Assembly: GCF_019207025.1 (NCBI RefSeq)
Contig: NZ_JAEEGC010000035.1
Span: 16,772-80,771, forward strand
Length of the DNA: 64,000 nt
Direction of reading: 5' to 3'
From: Clostridium thailandense
GTDB lineage: Bacteria > Bacillota > Clostridia > Clostridiales > Clostridiaceae
Notes under the pieces: model-generated
Told to the model about the DNA's origin: nothing
The model's input: the letters and a program-made list of their open reading frames with translations, nothing else
Database searches by the model: none
Made by a program: the position numbers and the translations under genes
Part shown: positions 27,467-35,309 of the stretch, piece after piece
How the letters are laid out: each line of letters opens with the position of its first letter
Position numbering within the stretch: position 1 is the stretch's first letter

Positions 27467-28771
27467 ATGGAACAAAACAATTTAGGTGGTTTAGGGACTA
27501 AACCAACCCAAAAACGATGGTTTGTACTTTTTCTAGTATGCTTAATAACTTTTGTAAATTATTTAGACCGTGCAAATCTTGCAGTGGCTGCTCCTTTCTT
27601 ATCAAAGGATCTTAGATTAAATGCTGCGATGATGGGGGTTATATTTTCTGCTATGGGATGGTCATATACTATTATGCAGATTCCTTGTGGATGGCTCCTT
27701 GATCGATTCGGACCTAGGCTAATATACGGAGTTGCGCTTGTGGGATGGTCACTTATTACTACAGCTATTTCTATTTCATCTGGTTTCCGGAGCATGATTG
27801 CTTTTAGACTTGGTCTTGGATTTTTTGAAGCTCCAGCATTTCCAGCAAATAATCGTATTGTTACTGCATGGTTTCCTTCTAAGGAGCGTGGTTTAGCTAT
27901 TGGTGCGTATACTGGAGCTGAATATATAGGACTTGCCCTATGTACACCTATACTTACCTGGCTTCTAATAAAATTTGGGTGGAGGTCTATTTTTATTACC
28001 ACTGGTTTAATAGGAGTTGCATGTGCTTTTATTTGGTTTGCAGCTTATCATGATCCAGCAAAGTTTAAAGGAGTTAATAAAGCAGAACTTGATTTAATTA
28101 AAAAAGGTGGAGGACTCTCAGATACTGTTGTTGAACAGAAGAAAGTTACTTGGAAAGAGATGAAATATCTATTCAATAGTCGTCAGTTATGGGGAATGTA
28201 TATAGGTGGTTTTGCTAATGCTGCTATCCTTTTTTTCTTTATGACATGGTTTCCATCTTACCTTGTAAGTGAAAAGCACATGGCTATTATAAAGGTTGGA
28301 ATTTATGGAGCGTTACCTTATTTATCGGCAATTGCAGGGGTTCTTATAGCTGGAAAGTGGTCAGATTGGATGATTTCTAAGAAATATAGTTTGGGAATGG
28401 CTCGTAAACTTCCTGTTATTGTTGGGTTGTTACTTGCCTCTGTAATTATAGGAGCCAACTATAGTAATAATGTTAACGTTGTTATTACTTTTATGTGTAT
28501 AGCATTTTTTGGACAAGGAATGGCATCAGCTATTACCTGGGCTTTGTTGTCTGAGATAGTTCCAAAGGAGCTAGTTGGGTCATGTGGTGGAACTTATAAT
28601 TTTATAACTAATTTAGGAGGAACCTTGTCTCCAGCTATAGTTGGATATCTTATTGCAACAACTGGATCTTATGCAGCGGCCTTAGTATTTGTTTCTTCTA
28701 TGGGACTTCTAGGAGCATTTTCTTACATATTTATTATAGGAAAACCTTCACGTATTTTAATTCCTGATTGA
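27467..28771 (+). CDS. MFS transporter of the anion:cation symporter (ACS) type
   Basis: This 434-residue, 12-helix carrier has the ACS-family signature in helix 1 (FVNYLDRANLAVAAPFL) and the helix 2-3 motif GWLLDRFGPRLIYG. This subfamily imports organic anions such as galactonate, glucarate, phthalate or vanillate with protons. Next to module B it is a good candidate for uptake of an aromatic or hydroaromatic carboxylate or export of protocatechuate. It is unrelated in detail to the other three MFS proteins in the cluster, so module B has two carrier types. RBS TTGGAGGGAG precedes ATG. Confidence 0.86.
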   Translation: MEQNNLGGLGTKPTQKRWFVLFLVCLITFVNYLDRANLAVAAPFLSKDLRLNAAMMGVIFSAMGWSYTIMQIPCGWLLDRFGPRLIYGVALVGWSLITTAISISSGFRSMIAFRLGLGFFEAPAFPANNRIVTAWFPSKERGLAIGAYTGAEYIGLALCTPILTWLLIKFGWRSIFITTGLIGVACAFIWFAAYHDPAKFKGVNKAELDLIKKGGGLSDTVVEQKKVTWKEMKYLFNSRQLWGMYIGGFANAAILFFFMTWFPSYLVSEKHMAIIKVGIYGALPYLSAIAGVLIAGKWSDWMISKKYSLGMARKLPVIVGLLLASVIIGANYSNNVNVVITFMCIAFFGQGMASAITWALLSEIVPKELVGSCGGTYNFITNLGGTLSPAIVGYLIATTGSYAAALVFVSSMGLLGAFSYIFIIGKPSRILIPD

Positions 28772-28836
28772 TTATATACAGATACTCAAAATTAAGTAAT
28801 ATATAAAAACTTGTTTTAAGAGAGGAGAATTTAAAA

Positions 28837-29124
28837 ATGATAAAAGTTGTGGCAAAAAGTTATGTTATGGAAGGTAAATTTGAAGAGTACATGAATTTAT
28901 GCAAAAAGTTAGTTGAAAAAACGAGGGAAGAAGAAGGATGCATAAAATATGAGGTATATCAAGATGAAAAATGCTCTACAGTATTGACGATTATTGAAGA
29001 ATGGGAAAGCAGGGAAGCCCTAGATAAGCATATGGTATCAGAGCATTTTAAAAGAATAGTTCCTATACTTGGTAAGTTTAGAGCAAAACAATCCGATGTA
29101 AATGTATACAATAAGGTGATTTAA
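28837..29124 (+). CDS. Antibiotic biosynthesis monooxygenase (ABM/YgiN-like) domain protein
   Basis: This 95-residue ferredoxin-like ABM-fold protein has the typical pattern KTREEEGCIKYEVYQD, then EEWES, then DKHMVSEHF. Members include quinol monooxygenases (YgiN), heme-degrading enzymes and small isomerase-like proteins; many use no cofactor. In a strict anaerobe an O2-dependent reaction is unlikely, so a role in handling quinones, protocatechuate-derived catechols or a non-oxidative reaction is more plausible. RBS AGAGAGGAG precedes ATG. It follows the ACS carrier by 65 bp and probably ends module B. Confidence 0.8.
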   Translation: MIKVVAKSYVMEGKFEEYMNLCKKLVEKTREEEGCIKYEVYQDEKCSTVLTIIEEWESREALDKHMVSEHFKRIVPILGKFRAKQSDVNVYNKVI

Positions 29125-29143
29125 AATTTTATCCAATCTTATA

Positions 29144-29171
29144 TTGACATAAAAAGGTTAGATGATATAAT
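29144..29171 (+). promoter_or_regulatory. Consensus sigma-A promoter of small-ORF cassette 1
   Basis: TTGACA (29144-29149) and TATAAT (29166-29171) match consensus exactly with a 16-bp spacer. The same arrangement (TTGACATAAAA..., 16 bp, TATAAT) precedes the related cassette on the other strand at 32229-32256. Confidence 0.8.
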
Positions 29172-29223
29172 TATAATAATATAGAATTTATCTATATTAA
29201 AGATATATTTGGGGGATAATATT

Positions 29224-29391
29224 ATGAAAAATATCATTGGAAAGGGAATAAGCGGAAAATATTATTTTTATTTTAGCTGGGGCTACTTTTATTTTAGCGC
29301 TGGTTACTTGTTCTGCAAAATATTAGTTCCAATTTTCAATGAGTTTAATAAATCGAAATTTAATATGTGTAGAAATATTCTATACGTATAA
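29224..29391 (+). CDS. Aromatic-rich small ORF, cassette 1 (55 aa)
   Basis: ATG 29224 follows GGGGGAT and a perfect sigma-A promoter. The 55-residue product is very rich in Tyr/Phe (GKYYFYFSWGYFYFSAGY) with a Lys/Asn-rich end. A clear homolog of 59 codons, open in the same frame and differing by in-frame 3-base indels, lies at 31970-32149 (minus). The alternative is that the DNA is a decayed membrane-segment gene or a small RNA: the +1 frame reads hydrophobic residues but contains stops. No family is recognised. The transcript would run about 265 nt to the terminator at 29411-29441. Confidence 0.45.
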   Translation: MKNIIGKGISGKYYFYFSWGYFYFSAGYLFCKILVPIFNEFNKSKFNMCRNILYV

Positions 29392-29410
29392 GGTTATAAA
29401 TTTCATTTAC

Positions 29411-29441
29411 AAAATAAGACTCATTAGAGTCTTATTTTTTT
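29411..29441 (+). terminator. Terminator of small-ORF cassette 1
   Basis: AATAAGACTC and GAGTCTTATT form a perfect 10-bp stem with loop ATTA, followed by TTTTT. The loop and inner stem (CTCATTA) resemble the terminator of cassette 2. Confidence 0.9.
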
Positions 29442-29613
29442 ATACAATATTATCCATTCTGATTTGTAGCTGCAGTAAGAACTCTATAGCGCGCAAAAGA
29501 GTTTTTAACTATATAAATCATATGTATTTCGTATACGATATTATAAATAATTAGGTATTATATAAAACTAAAAAATAATTTTAATTTATTAAAAAATTAA
29601 GGAGATGAAAAGC

Positions 29614-30081
29614 ATGAATAAAAATATAATTTTAATAGGTAGTCCTGATTCTCACAAGGCTATTATAGGTAAAACTTTATCTAAAAGATTAGGATTAAAG
29701 TTTATTGATATGGATCAACATGTAATAAATAAAGATAGCAAATTTTCACCTGTTGAAATTTCAACGGCAGAATCAATTGAAAAATTAGTTAAGGGTAAAT
29801 CATTAGTAATTTCTGCTGAAACAGATTTTATAAAAAATAATTTAAGTATAAAAGAATTAAGAGAAAATGGAGTTATAATTTTTATAGATAAATCTGTAGA
29901 AAATATTGTAGAAGATGAGAAACTGACCAACGATAGTAGACTTTCAAAAGATGAAGGCGGTAAACTTCGCGAACATTTTTCTGAGGAATATAAATTTTGT
30001 AGAAAATGTTGTGATTTACATTTAACTAATAATAATAATGTCGATGAAATTGTATACTATATTTCATCTATTTGTTCTTAA
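29614..30081 (+). CDS. Shikimate-kinase-like protein with degenerate P-loop
   Basis: The 155 residues align along their length with the AroK encoded at 30394-30939, but the catalytic elements are lost. The Walker A GMPGSGKT reads GSPDSHKA (Asp12, His14 and Ala16 replace Gly, Gly and Thr; Lys15 remains). The shikimate-binding GGG loop reads SAETDF, and the lid NRPLL reads DSRLSKD. FIDMD is retained. It therefore cannot be a normal kinase. It may be a regulatory or binding protein, or a gene in decay, although the frame is fully open with a good GGAG site. ATG 29614 is preferred over 29605, which overlaps the site. A strong terminator follows. Confidence 0.8.
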   Translation: MNKNIILIGSPDSHKAIIGKTLSKRLGLKFIDMDQHVINKDSKFSPVEISTAESIEKLVKGKSLVISAETDFIKNNLSIKELRENGVIIFIDKSVENIVEDEKLTNDSRLSKDEGGKLREHFSEEYKFCRKCCDLHLTNNNNVDEIVYYISSICS

Positions 30082-30197
30082 TTTTTAGTATATTTAATAA
30101 TTGATGTTATTTTGCAACTTTATCATTATATATTGATAAGAGAAATAGATGGATGATAATTTAAAAAATGGATATATTAGTACTCCAATAAAAAATA

Positions 30198-30235
30198 GCT
30201 TGAGTTAAAAGCTTTAAAACTCAAGCCATTTTTTT
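30198..30235 (+). terminator. Terminator after the degenerate kinase gene
   Basis: GCTTGAGTT pairs with AACTCAAGC and is followed by seven T residues. Confidence 0.8.
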
Positions 30236-30295
30236 ATTATTTTTTATAAAATAAGTGGTTATGAATATAACTGATTGTTAATATATAACGTAGAT

Positions 30296-30332
30296 AAAAC
30301 CATTAGATATGATTTAATTATCTAATGGTTTT
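30296..30332 (-). terminator. Terminator of the aroE-aroK operon
   Basis: AAAACCATTAGATA and its exact complement form a 14-bp stem with A/T flanks, 62 bp after the aroK stop on the minus strand. Confidence 0.8.
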
Positions 30333-30393
30333 GCTTAATTTTTTGACACAAAATATCCGCTGCATCATTGACTTGTTATTTTCATTTAGATGA

Positions 30394-30939
30394 CTAACTT
30401 AGAGATATGGAAGTTGAAAAAGCACAATTTGATATATCTATATTTGATACTTTTATTATTTCATCGATAGCGTCATCAATATTACGGTTGTTTATTATTT
30501 GAAAATCACAATAATTTTTGTATAATTCATATCTTTCATCAAGAAGCTCGTATATTTTATGAACACCTTGTTTCAATAAAGGTCTATTTGAAGTTTTAAG
30601 GTCTGTTATAATATTTTCTACAGGTCTATCTAAGAATATTATATTTCCGGTTTTTCTTAAAGCCTTTATGTTATCAGGATTTTTAATTACTCCGCCACCT
30701 GTAGATATTACCAGTCCATTTTTTTTACTTAAACTAGTAACTGCTTCACTTTCAAGTTTTCTGAAATATGGTTCGCCCTTCTCAAATATTTCAGGAACAG
30801 TTTTTCCAGCACATTCTTCTATATAACAATCTACATCTATAAAGCCAATATTTAAAGTTTTAGCTAACAATTGACCAATAGTTGTTTTGCCAGAACCTGG
30901 CATTCCAATTAAAACTATATTTCTATCCAAATTACACAT
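30394..30939 (-). CDS. aroK: Shikimate kinase
   Basis: This 181-residue P-loop kinase phosphorylates shikimate at the 3-hydroxyl for chorismate synthesis. Intact motifs are Walker A GMPGSGKTT (12-20), FIDVD for Mg/shikimate binding, the ISTGGGVIK glycine loop, the lid arginine in SNRPLL and a C-terminal ERYELY segment. A C-terminal tail of about 15 residues (NIDISNCAFSTSISLS) goes beyond the usual family end. It lies 17 bp after aroE on the minus strand, so the two are co-transcribed. A degenerate paralog sits on the other strand at 29614. Confidence 0.93.
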   Translation of the reverse strand: MCNLDRNIVLIGMPGSGKTTIGQLLAKTLNIGFIDVDCYIEECAGKTVPEIFEKGEPYFRKLESEAVTSLSKKNGLVISTGGGVIKNPDNIKALRKTGNIIFLDRPVENIITDLKTSNRPLLKQGVHKIYELLDERYELYKNYCDFQIINNRNIDDAIDEIIKVSNIDISNCAFSTSISLS

Positions 30940-30956
30940 TATAATACCACCTAACT

Positions 30957-31763
30957 TTAATTTATTTTAATTTCATCATATATTTCATCAGCTAATTCAT
31001 TTGGAATTTTTATTCCTCGCCAAATTTCCTGCGAAGCAACTGCTTGAGCAACTAGCATATATAAACCATTTACAGCTCTAAGGCCCATTTGCTTAGCTTG
31101 TTGTAAAAAAACTGTTTCAGAAGGATTATATATTAGATCTATTGCTGTGCTGAATTTGCTTAGAATATGAGTATCTACAGGACAATTATACATGTCAGGA
31201 TACATACCACAAGGAGTACAATTTATAATTAAATCCTGGTTTTTTAATTTTTCTATTTCACTGTAGGATATTATTTTTAAATTACTAATATTACAATGGG
31301 TTTTAGGAGTTCGACTTACAAATATAATATCGTTGATATTATTATCCATAAGATACTGAACTACAGCTTTAGATGCCCCGCCAGTACCTAATATTACAGC
31401 ATTTTTATTTTCGATATTTACATTTGCCTTTTTTAAACTTGCACCAAATCCATTGTAATCTGTATTATATCCTGTTAAAATTCCATTATTAAAACTTATT
31501 GTGTTAACTGCACCGATTTTTTCAGCTTCATGAGAAAGCTTATCAAGATATTGAATCACATCGACTTTATAGGGAATTGTTACGTTGACACCCATACACC
31601 CTAAGGCTTTCAAGCCGTCAATTGATGTTTTTAAGTCTGATTGCTTTAACTCAAATAAATTATACACTGCATTAGAATTAGTATTTTTTAATATTAGGCT
31701 GTGCAACTTGGGTGAAAAGCTATGTCCTAGTTTCAGCCCTATAAGTCCATAGAAATTACTCAT
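30957..31763 (-). CDS. aroE: Shikimate dehydrogenase, biosynthetic type
   Basis: This 268-residue AroE reduces 3-dehydroshikimate to shikimate with NADPH. It has GHSFSP, NVTIPYK (catalytic Lys), NTDYNGFG (catalytic Asp) and the nucleotide loop GTGGASKAV. The second adenosine strand ends VSRTPK, with Arg and Thr typical of NADPH use, unlike the NxKDDF of the two YdiB-like paralogs. Coupled to aroK downstream, it probably serves aromatic amino acid synthesis, although its place beside the catabolic modules would also let it draw on imported shikimate. RBS AAGGAGGT precedes ATG. Confidence 0.93.
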   Translation of the reverse strand: MSNFYGLIGLKLGHSFSPKLHSLILKNTNSNAVYNLFELKQSDLKTSIDGLKALGCMGVNVTIPYKVDVIQYLDKLSHEAEKIGAVNTISFNNGILTGYNTDYNGFGASLKKANVNIENKNAVILGTGGASKAVVQYLMDNNINDIIFVSRTPKTHCNISNLKIISYSEIEKLKNQDLIINCTPCGMYPDMYNCPVDTHILSKFSTAIDLIYNPSETVFLQQAKQMGLRAVNGLYMLVAQAVASQEIWRGIKIPNELADEIYDEIKIN

Positions 31764-31921
31764 ATTTATATATTAACCTCCTTATATCAAGTTAATGTTT
31801 TAAGGTCATAGAAACTTAGTACTAAGTGTGTTCAAAGAGTATATATACTGAAATAATTGCACTATATAAGCACTATTATTTGATTTTAAACAGAATGCTA
31901 AATTATTTTAGTAAAAAGATA

Positions 31922-31950
31922 TAAAAAAATAAGGCCCTTAATGAGCCTTG
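31922..31950 (-). terminator. Terminator of small-ORF cassette 2
   Basis: On the minus strand AAGGCTC-ATTAA-GGGCCTT forms a 7-bp stem followed by ATTTTTTT, immediately after the small ORF. Confidence 0.8.
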
Positions 31951-31969
31951 TTAACTAAATTAAATATAT

Positions 31970-32149
31970 CTATGCTAATTGCACACTAAGGTTACCTTTA
32001 GAAATATATTTATATTTATTAAACTCATTAGAAAAAGCAGTAAGTATTTTTTTGCAATAAAAGTAGCTAGCGCTAAAATAAAAATAGCCCCAGTTAAAAA
32101 AGTAAAAATAAAAATTTTCGCTTATTCCTTTTCTAATGATATTATTCAT
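31970..32149 (-). CDS. Aromatic-rich small ORF, cassette 2 (59 aa)
   Basis: ATG 32149 has AGGAGG 8 bases upstream and lies behind a perfect sigma-A promoter. The 59-residue product starts MNNIIRKGISENFYFYFFNW, then GYFYFSASYFYCKK. It aligns with the 55-aa product at 29224: same start, same aromatic core, same NEFNK motif, and two gaps that are both whole codons. Two copies in opposite orientation flanking the aroE-aroK region suggest a duplicated cassette. A small RNA or decayed membrane protein is the alternative. Unknown function. Confidence 0.5.
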   Translation of the reverse strand: MNNIIRKGISENFYFYFFNWGYFYFSASYFYCKKILTAFSNEFNKYKYISKGNLSVQLA

Positions 32150-32228
32150 CGATTTTTCCTCCTAATATGATATTTAAAAAAGTTTTGGATAATTTTCTGT
32201 TTGGTATAATGGATTTGTATTTAAAACC

Positions 32229-32256
32229 ATTATACCAACTTTATATTTTATGTCAA
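32229..32256 (-). promoter_or_regulatory. Consensus sigma-A promoter of small-ORF cassette 2
   Basis: On the minus strand TTGACA (32256-32251) and TATAAT (32234-32229) are 16 bp apart, as in cassette 1. A perfect 12-bp inverted repeat, TTGGTATAATGG / CCATTATACCAA (32201-32238), covers the -10 box and the likely start point, so a repressor could bind there. Confidence 0.8.
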
Positions 32257-32614
32257 TAAAGAAAAGATATATATAATTTTTATAAGTTTCTTATAATATC
32301 AATGTTTTAATAGAGTTTATAAAATAGTGAATAAAAAATATTTTGCAATTTATATAATGCAATAAATTAGTTAATTTATTATACTGTAAAGCTTGCATTA
32401 AATAGATATGTATTTCTTTATATATACTAAAGTAAGTTATTTGATGCAAAGTAGTAGTAACTAATTAGTAACTTAAGTACTAAAAAGTGCTTTCTTGAAT
32501 AGAATTTTCATGTAAATCTATAATATTCATATGAAGAAATTTTAATAAATATTTTATATTCAATCTTAGAAGTGTTTATATGTTTGAGGTACGAGTTTTA
32601 GGAGGTGTAAAGTA
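32257..32614. other. 358-bp gene-free region before the nitroreductase
   Basis: AT-rich DNA without an open frame of note, strong hairpin or recognisable RNA motif. It must hold the nitroreductase promoter, but I see no convincing -35/-10 pair. Confidence 0.4.
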
Positions 32615-33187
32615 ATGATAAAAGATTTAATATTAAAAAACAGAAGCTATAGAAGATTTTATCAGGATACTAATATAAGTTTAGAAGAGTTAAAGGAACT
32701 TATAGATCTTGCTAGGTTATCCTCTTCAGGAACTAATAAGCAGTCGCTTAAGTATATTCTGTCTAATGATTATGAAAAAAATGAAAAAGTATTTAAACAG
32801 CTTGGATGGGCTGGATATTTAAAAGACTGGAAAGGACCTGAAGAAGGAGAGAGGCCGAGTGCTTATATAATTATGCTCAATGATTTAAGTATTAGTCGAA
32901 ATTACTTTTGGGATCATGGAATAGCAGCTCAAAGCATCCTTTTGGGGGCTACAGAAAAAGGACTAGGAGGATGCATGTTTGGTAATGTTAATAAAGAAAA
33001 ATTAGCAGAAGAATTGCATATTGGCGATAATTATGAAATTATTATGGTAATTGCTTTGGGAAAAACAAAGGAAAATGTAGTATTGGAAGAACTACCACCC
33101 TCTGGTGATATTAAATATTGGAGAGATGAAAATTCTGTTCATCATGTTCCTAAAAGAGCACTAGAAGATATTATTTTAGATATTTAG
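32615..33187 (+). CDS. Nitroreductase-family flavoprotein
   Basis: This 190-residue FMN-dependent oxidoreductase of the nitroreductase fold has an N-terminal RSYRRF motif (FMN phosphate-binding Arg residues), the SSSGTNKQS loop and the GGCMFGNVNKEKLAEELHI segment. These enzymes transfer hydride from NAD(P)H to nitro compounds, quinones or enones; the natural substrate is unknown. It starts at ATG behind AGGAGGTG. It may be transcribed with the glyoxalase and MBL genes that follow (gaps of 67 and 24 bp), giving a small detoxification-type operon. Confidence 0.87.
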   Translation: MIKDLILKNRSYRRFYQDTNISLEELKELIDLARLSSSGTNKQSLKYILSNDYEKNEKVFKQLGWAGYLKDWKGPEEGERPSAYIIMLNDLSISRNYFWDHGIAAQSILLGATEKGLGGCMFGNVNKEKLAEELHIGDNYEIIMVIALGKTKENVVLEELPPSGDIKYWRDENSVHHVPKRALEDIILDI

Positions 33188-33254
33188 TGTAAAATAATAA
33201 ATTTCAATAAATAAACAAGGTATATAATTAATATGTGAAAAGGAGTGTTAAACA

Positions 33255-33632
33255 ATGAAATTCAAATTTGATCACAATAACATTAATGTATTAGATCTTG
33301 AGAAGAGTGTAAACTTTTATAAGGAGGCATTAGGTTTTGAAGAAACTAGAAGATATCATGCACCAGATGGAAGTTTTACATTAGTTTTCTTAAAAGATGA
33401 AGGCAGTCAACATACTTTAGAGCTTACTTATCTTACAGATAGAAAAGAACCTTATAACTTAGGTGATAACGAGATACACATGGCTGTCACTACAGACGAA
33501 TTTGATAAGGCCTATGAGCACCATAAAAATATGGGATGTATTTGTTATGAAAATAAAGGAATGGGACTTTATTTTATAGCAGACCCAGATGGATATTGGA
33601 CAGAAATTCTGCCAAGAAAAAATGTAGTATAA
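33255..33632 (+). CDS. gloA: Glyoxalase I / VOC-family metalloprotein
   Basis: The 125 residues carry two VOC half-modules: FDHNNINVLDLEKSVNFYKEAL at the start and a second module from about residue 72 (NEIHMAVTTDEFDKAY), ending in ADPDGYWTEILPR. Likely metal ligands are His in FDHNN, Glu in HTLELTY, His in EIHMAV and Glu in WTEIL, the pattern of lactoylglutathione lyase. In glutathione-free clostridia the physiological thiol would differ, or the protein may be a related VOC enzyme. RBS AAAAGGAGTG precedes ATG. Confidence 0.85.
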   Translation: MKFKFDHNNINVLDLEKSVNFYKEALGFEETRRYHAPDGSFTLVFLKDEGSQHTLELTYLTDRKEPYNLGDNEIHMAVTTDEFDKAYEHHKNMGCICYENKGMGLYFIADPDGYWTEILPRKNVV

Positions 33633-33656
33633 ATAAGGCTTGAGGTGGATTGAATT

Positions 33657-34385
33657 TTGAATAGAGTTAAAATAAATTATTTGTATCATTCAGGATTTAC
33701 AGTAGAAACAAAATCAAGTCTACTAGTTTTTGATTATTTTAAGGATAGCAGTGACAACAAAAAAAGAAGCTTAGAAAATGGAGTCATCACTGAGGATGTG
33801 TTAAAAACGGAAAAGAATATTTTGGTTTTTTCCACACATTCACACTATGATCATTTTAACCCTTCAATATTATCATGGAGTAAAGTAAATCCCAAAATTA
33901 AATATATTTTAAGTAGCGATATACAAAAAACTGTGGATTTAGAATATTGTGTGCATATATCTGAGAATGAAAGTATAAGGATCCATAATGTAGATATAAA
34001 GGCTTATGGATCTACAGATGTTGGAATATCCATGCTTGTAAATGTAGATGGAATTTCAATATTTCATGCAGGTGATTTAAATTGGTGGCATTGGAAAGAT
34101 GAAAGCGATGAGGATAACTTAGCAATGGAAAAAGCCTTTAAGGAAAAGGTGGAGAAATTATCTAATGAAAAGATAGACATAGCATTTTTCCCTGTGGATA
34201 GCAGACTGGAAGAATACTATGATCTTGGAGGAGAGTATTTTATAAAAAAAGTAAAACCAAAACTTTTCGTTCCAATGCACTTTGCCGATAATCCTGAGAT
34301 AACTAAGAAATTTAAGGAAAAGATAAAAAGTAGCTCTACAGACATTGTAGAAATATACAGCAGAGGACAGGAAATCTTATTTTAA
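33657..34385 (+). CDS. Metallo-beta-lactamase-fold hydrolase (UlaG-like)
   Basis: The 242-residue protein has the MBL signature STHSHYDHF (HxHxDH), a later metal aspartate in FHAGDLNWWHW, and the final His in VPMHFADN. The short form with AGDLN resembles UlaG-like or YycJ-like 'metal-dependent hydrolase' proteins that act on lactones or phosphodiesters. It starts at TTG 33657 after GAGGTGG; no better start exists because of an upstream in-frame stop. Its last 9 bases overlap the convergent GNAT gene tail to tail. Confidence 0.83.
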   Translation: MNRVKINYLYHSGFTVETKSSLLVFDYFKDSSDNKKRSLENGVITEDVLKTEKNILVFSTHSHYDHFNPSILSWSKVNPKIKYILSSDIQKTVDLEYCVHISENESIRIHNVDIKAYGSTDVGISMLVNVDGISIFHAGDLNWWHWKDESDEDNLAMEKAFKEKVEKLSNEKIDIAFFPVDSRLEEYYDLGGEYFIKKVKPKLFVPMHFADNPEITKKFKEKIKSSSTDIVEIYSRGQEILF

Positions 34386-34931
34386 ATAAGATTTCCATTC
34401 ACTGCGAAGAATCCCATAAAGGTACATATCGTGCCTTTTGCCATCTCTGTGAACAAATTCTCTATATATCCCTTCTCTCTTAAAGCCAAGGCTTTCATAA
34501 AGCTTTATAGCTGGTGTATTATAGGAAAGTACATTAAGCTGAATTCTATGCAAATTTAATTCTTCAAATCCAAAATCCATGGTAAGCGATAAAGACTCTT
34601 TTCCGAGTCCTTTCCCTTTAAAAGAGTCATCTCCAATACCTATGTAGATAGTAGCAACACCATTATTCCATAATATATTTTCAAATCCTGTGACACCTAT
34701 AAATTTATTTTCGGCTATAGTTCTAACTGCGAATATATATCTATCATTTGAAGTTCTTATAGCGGTAAGCATTGATAAAAGTTCTGATTGAGATTTAGGA
34801 AATGCTGCTACCATGTCATAATTTCTTAGAAAGTTTATATCATTATACCAATCTTCAAAGATATTTAAATCATTTTCCTTTAGTGATGTTAACCTTAGGT
34901 TATTTCCTTTAAGTAAATTACTTTTTAACAT
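34377..34931 (-). CDS. GNAT acetyltransferase, RimJ/RimL-like
   Basis: This 184-residue GNAT protein has the acetyl-CoA binding motif A (DSFKGKGLGKESLSLTMDF, Q/RxxGxG/A type) and the RimL-like ending NTPAIKLYESLGFKREG. Members acetylate ribosomal protein N-termini, polyamines or antibiotics. Specificity cannot be read from the sequence. ATG follows GGTGGAAAAATGTT on the minus strand. It shares 9 bp with the convergent MBL gene. Confidence 0.87.
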   Translation of the reverse strand: MLKSNLLKGNNLRLTSLKENDLNIFEDWYNDINFLRNYDMVAAFPKSQSELLSMLTAIRTSNDRYIFAVRTIAENKFIGVTGFENILWNNGVATIYIGIGDDSFKGKGLGKESLSLTMDFGFEELNLHRIQLNVLSYNTPAIKLYESLGFKREGIYREFVHRDGKRHDMYLYGILRSEWKSYLK

Positions 34932-35309
34932 TTTTCCACCTCAACATTAAGTTTAAAACTTATATATACCCACTGACGACACTTAACTTATACTCCGGTA
35001 TATGTTAAATGTCTAGTGTGGTTATCTATATTTTTGATTTTTATACAAAGACTACTTTATTATAAACTATAATCTTCTAACAGTTCAATGTTGATAGTAT
35101 ATTAATATAGTAGTATAAAGCGGATACTTGTTGCTAGTCTGTATCAAAGTTATAATAAAAGAAAGGTTATTATATGAAATATACTTTTTATTTTTAGAAT
35201 TTAAATATAGTATAATTAATACAATATATTGCATAGAAAATATTTGTTTAGGAAAGGAGTTTCTATTGATATCATGAATAAAAGTATATGAATCAATAGA
35301 GAACTAATT
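34932..35309. other. 378-bp intergenic region before ahbC
   Basis: It holds the palindrome at 34969-35021 and the ahbC leader with its hairpin at 35254-35312. The rest is AT-rich without further genes. Confidence 0.5.
34969..35021. repeat. Small palindrome with CACTTAACTTATACTCCGG core
   Basis: The left arm CCCACTGACGACACTTAACT pairs imperfectly with the right arm GTTAAATGTCTAGTGTGG. The left arm is closely related to the outer arm at 50283 (GACAACACTTAATTTATACT) and to the inner arm at 12835 (GACTTACACTCCGG). Confidence 0.65.

Noticed and set aside
29339..29554. 71-codon frame overlapping cassette 1
   Set aside because: It reads through the cassette terminator and has no initiation signal.
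31979..32170. Plus-strand ORF opposite small-ORF cassette 2
   Set aside because: Promoter, ribosome site, terminator and the related copy all support the minus-strand reading.
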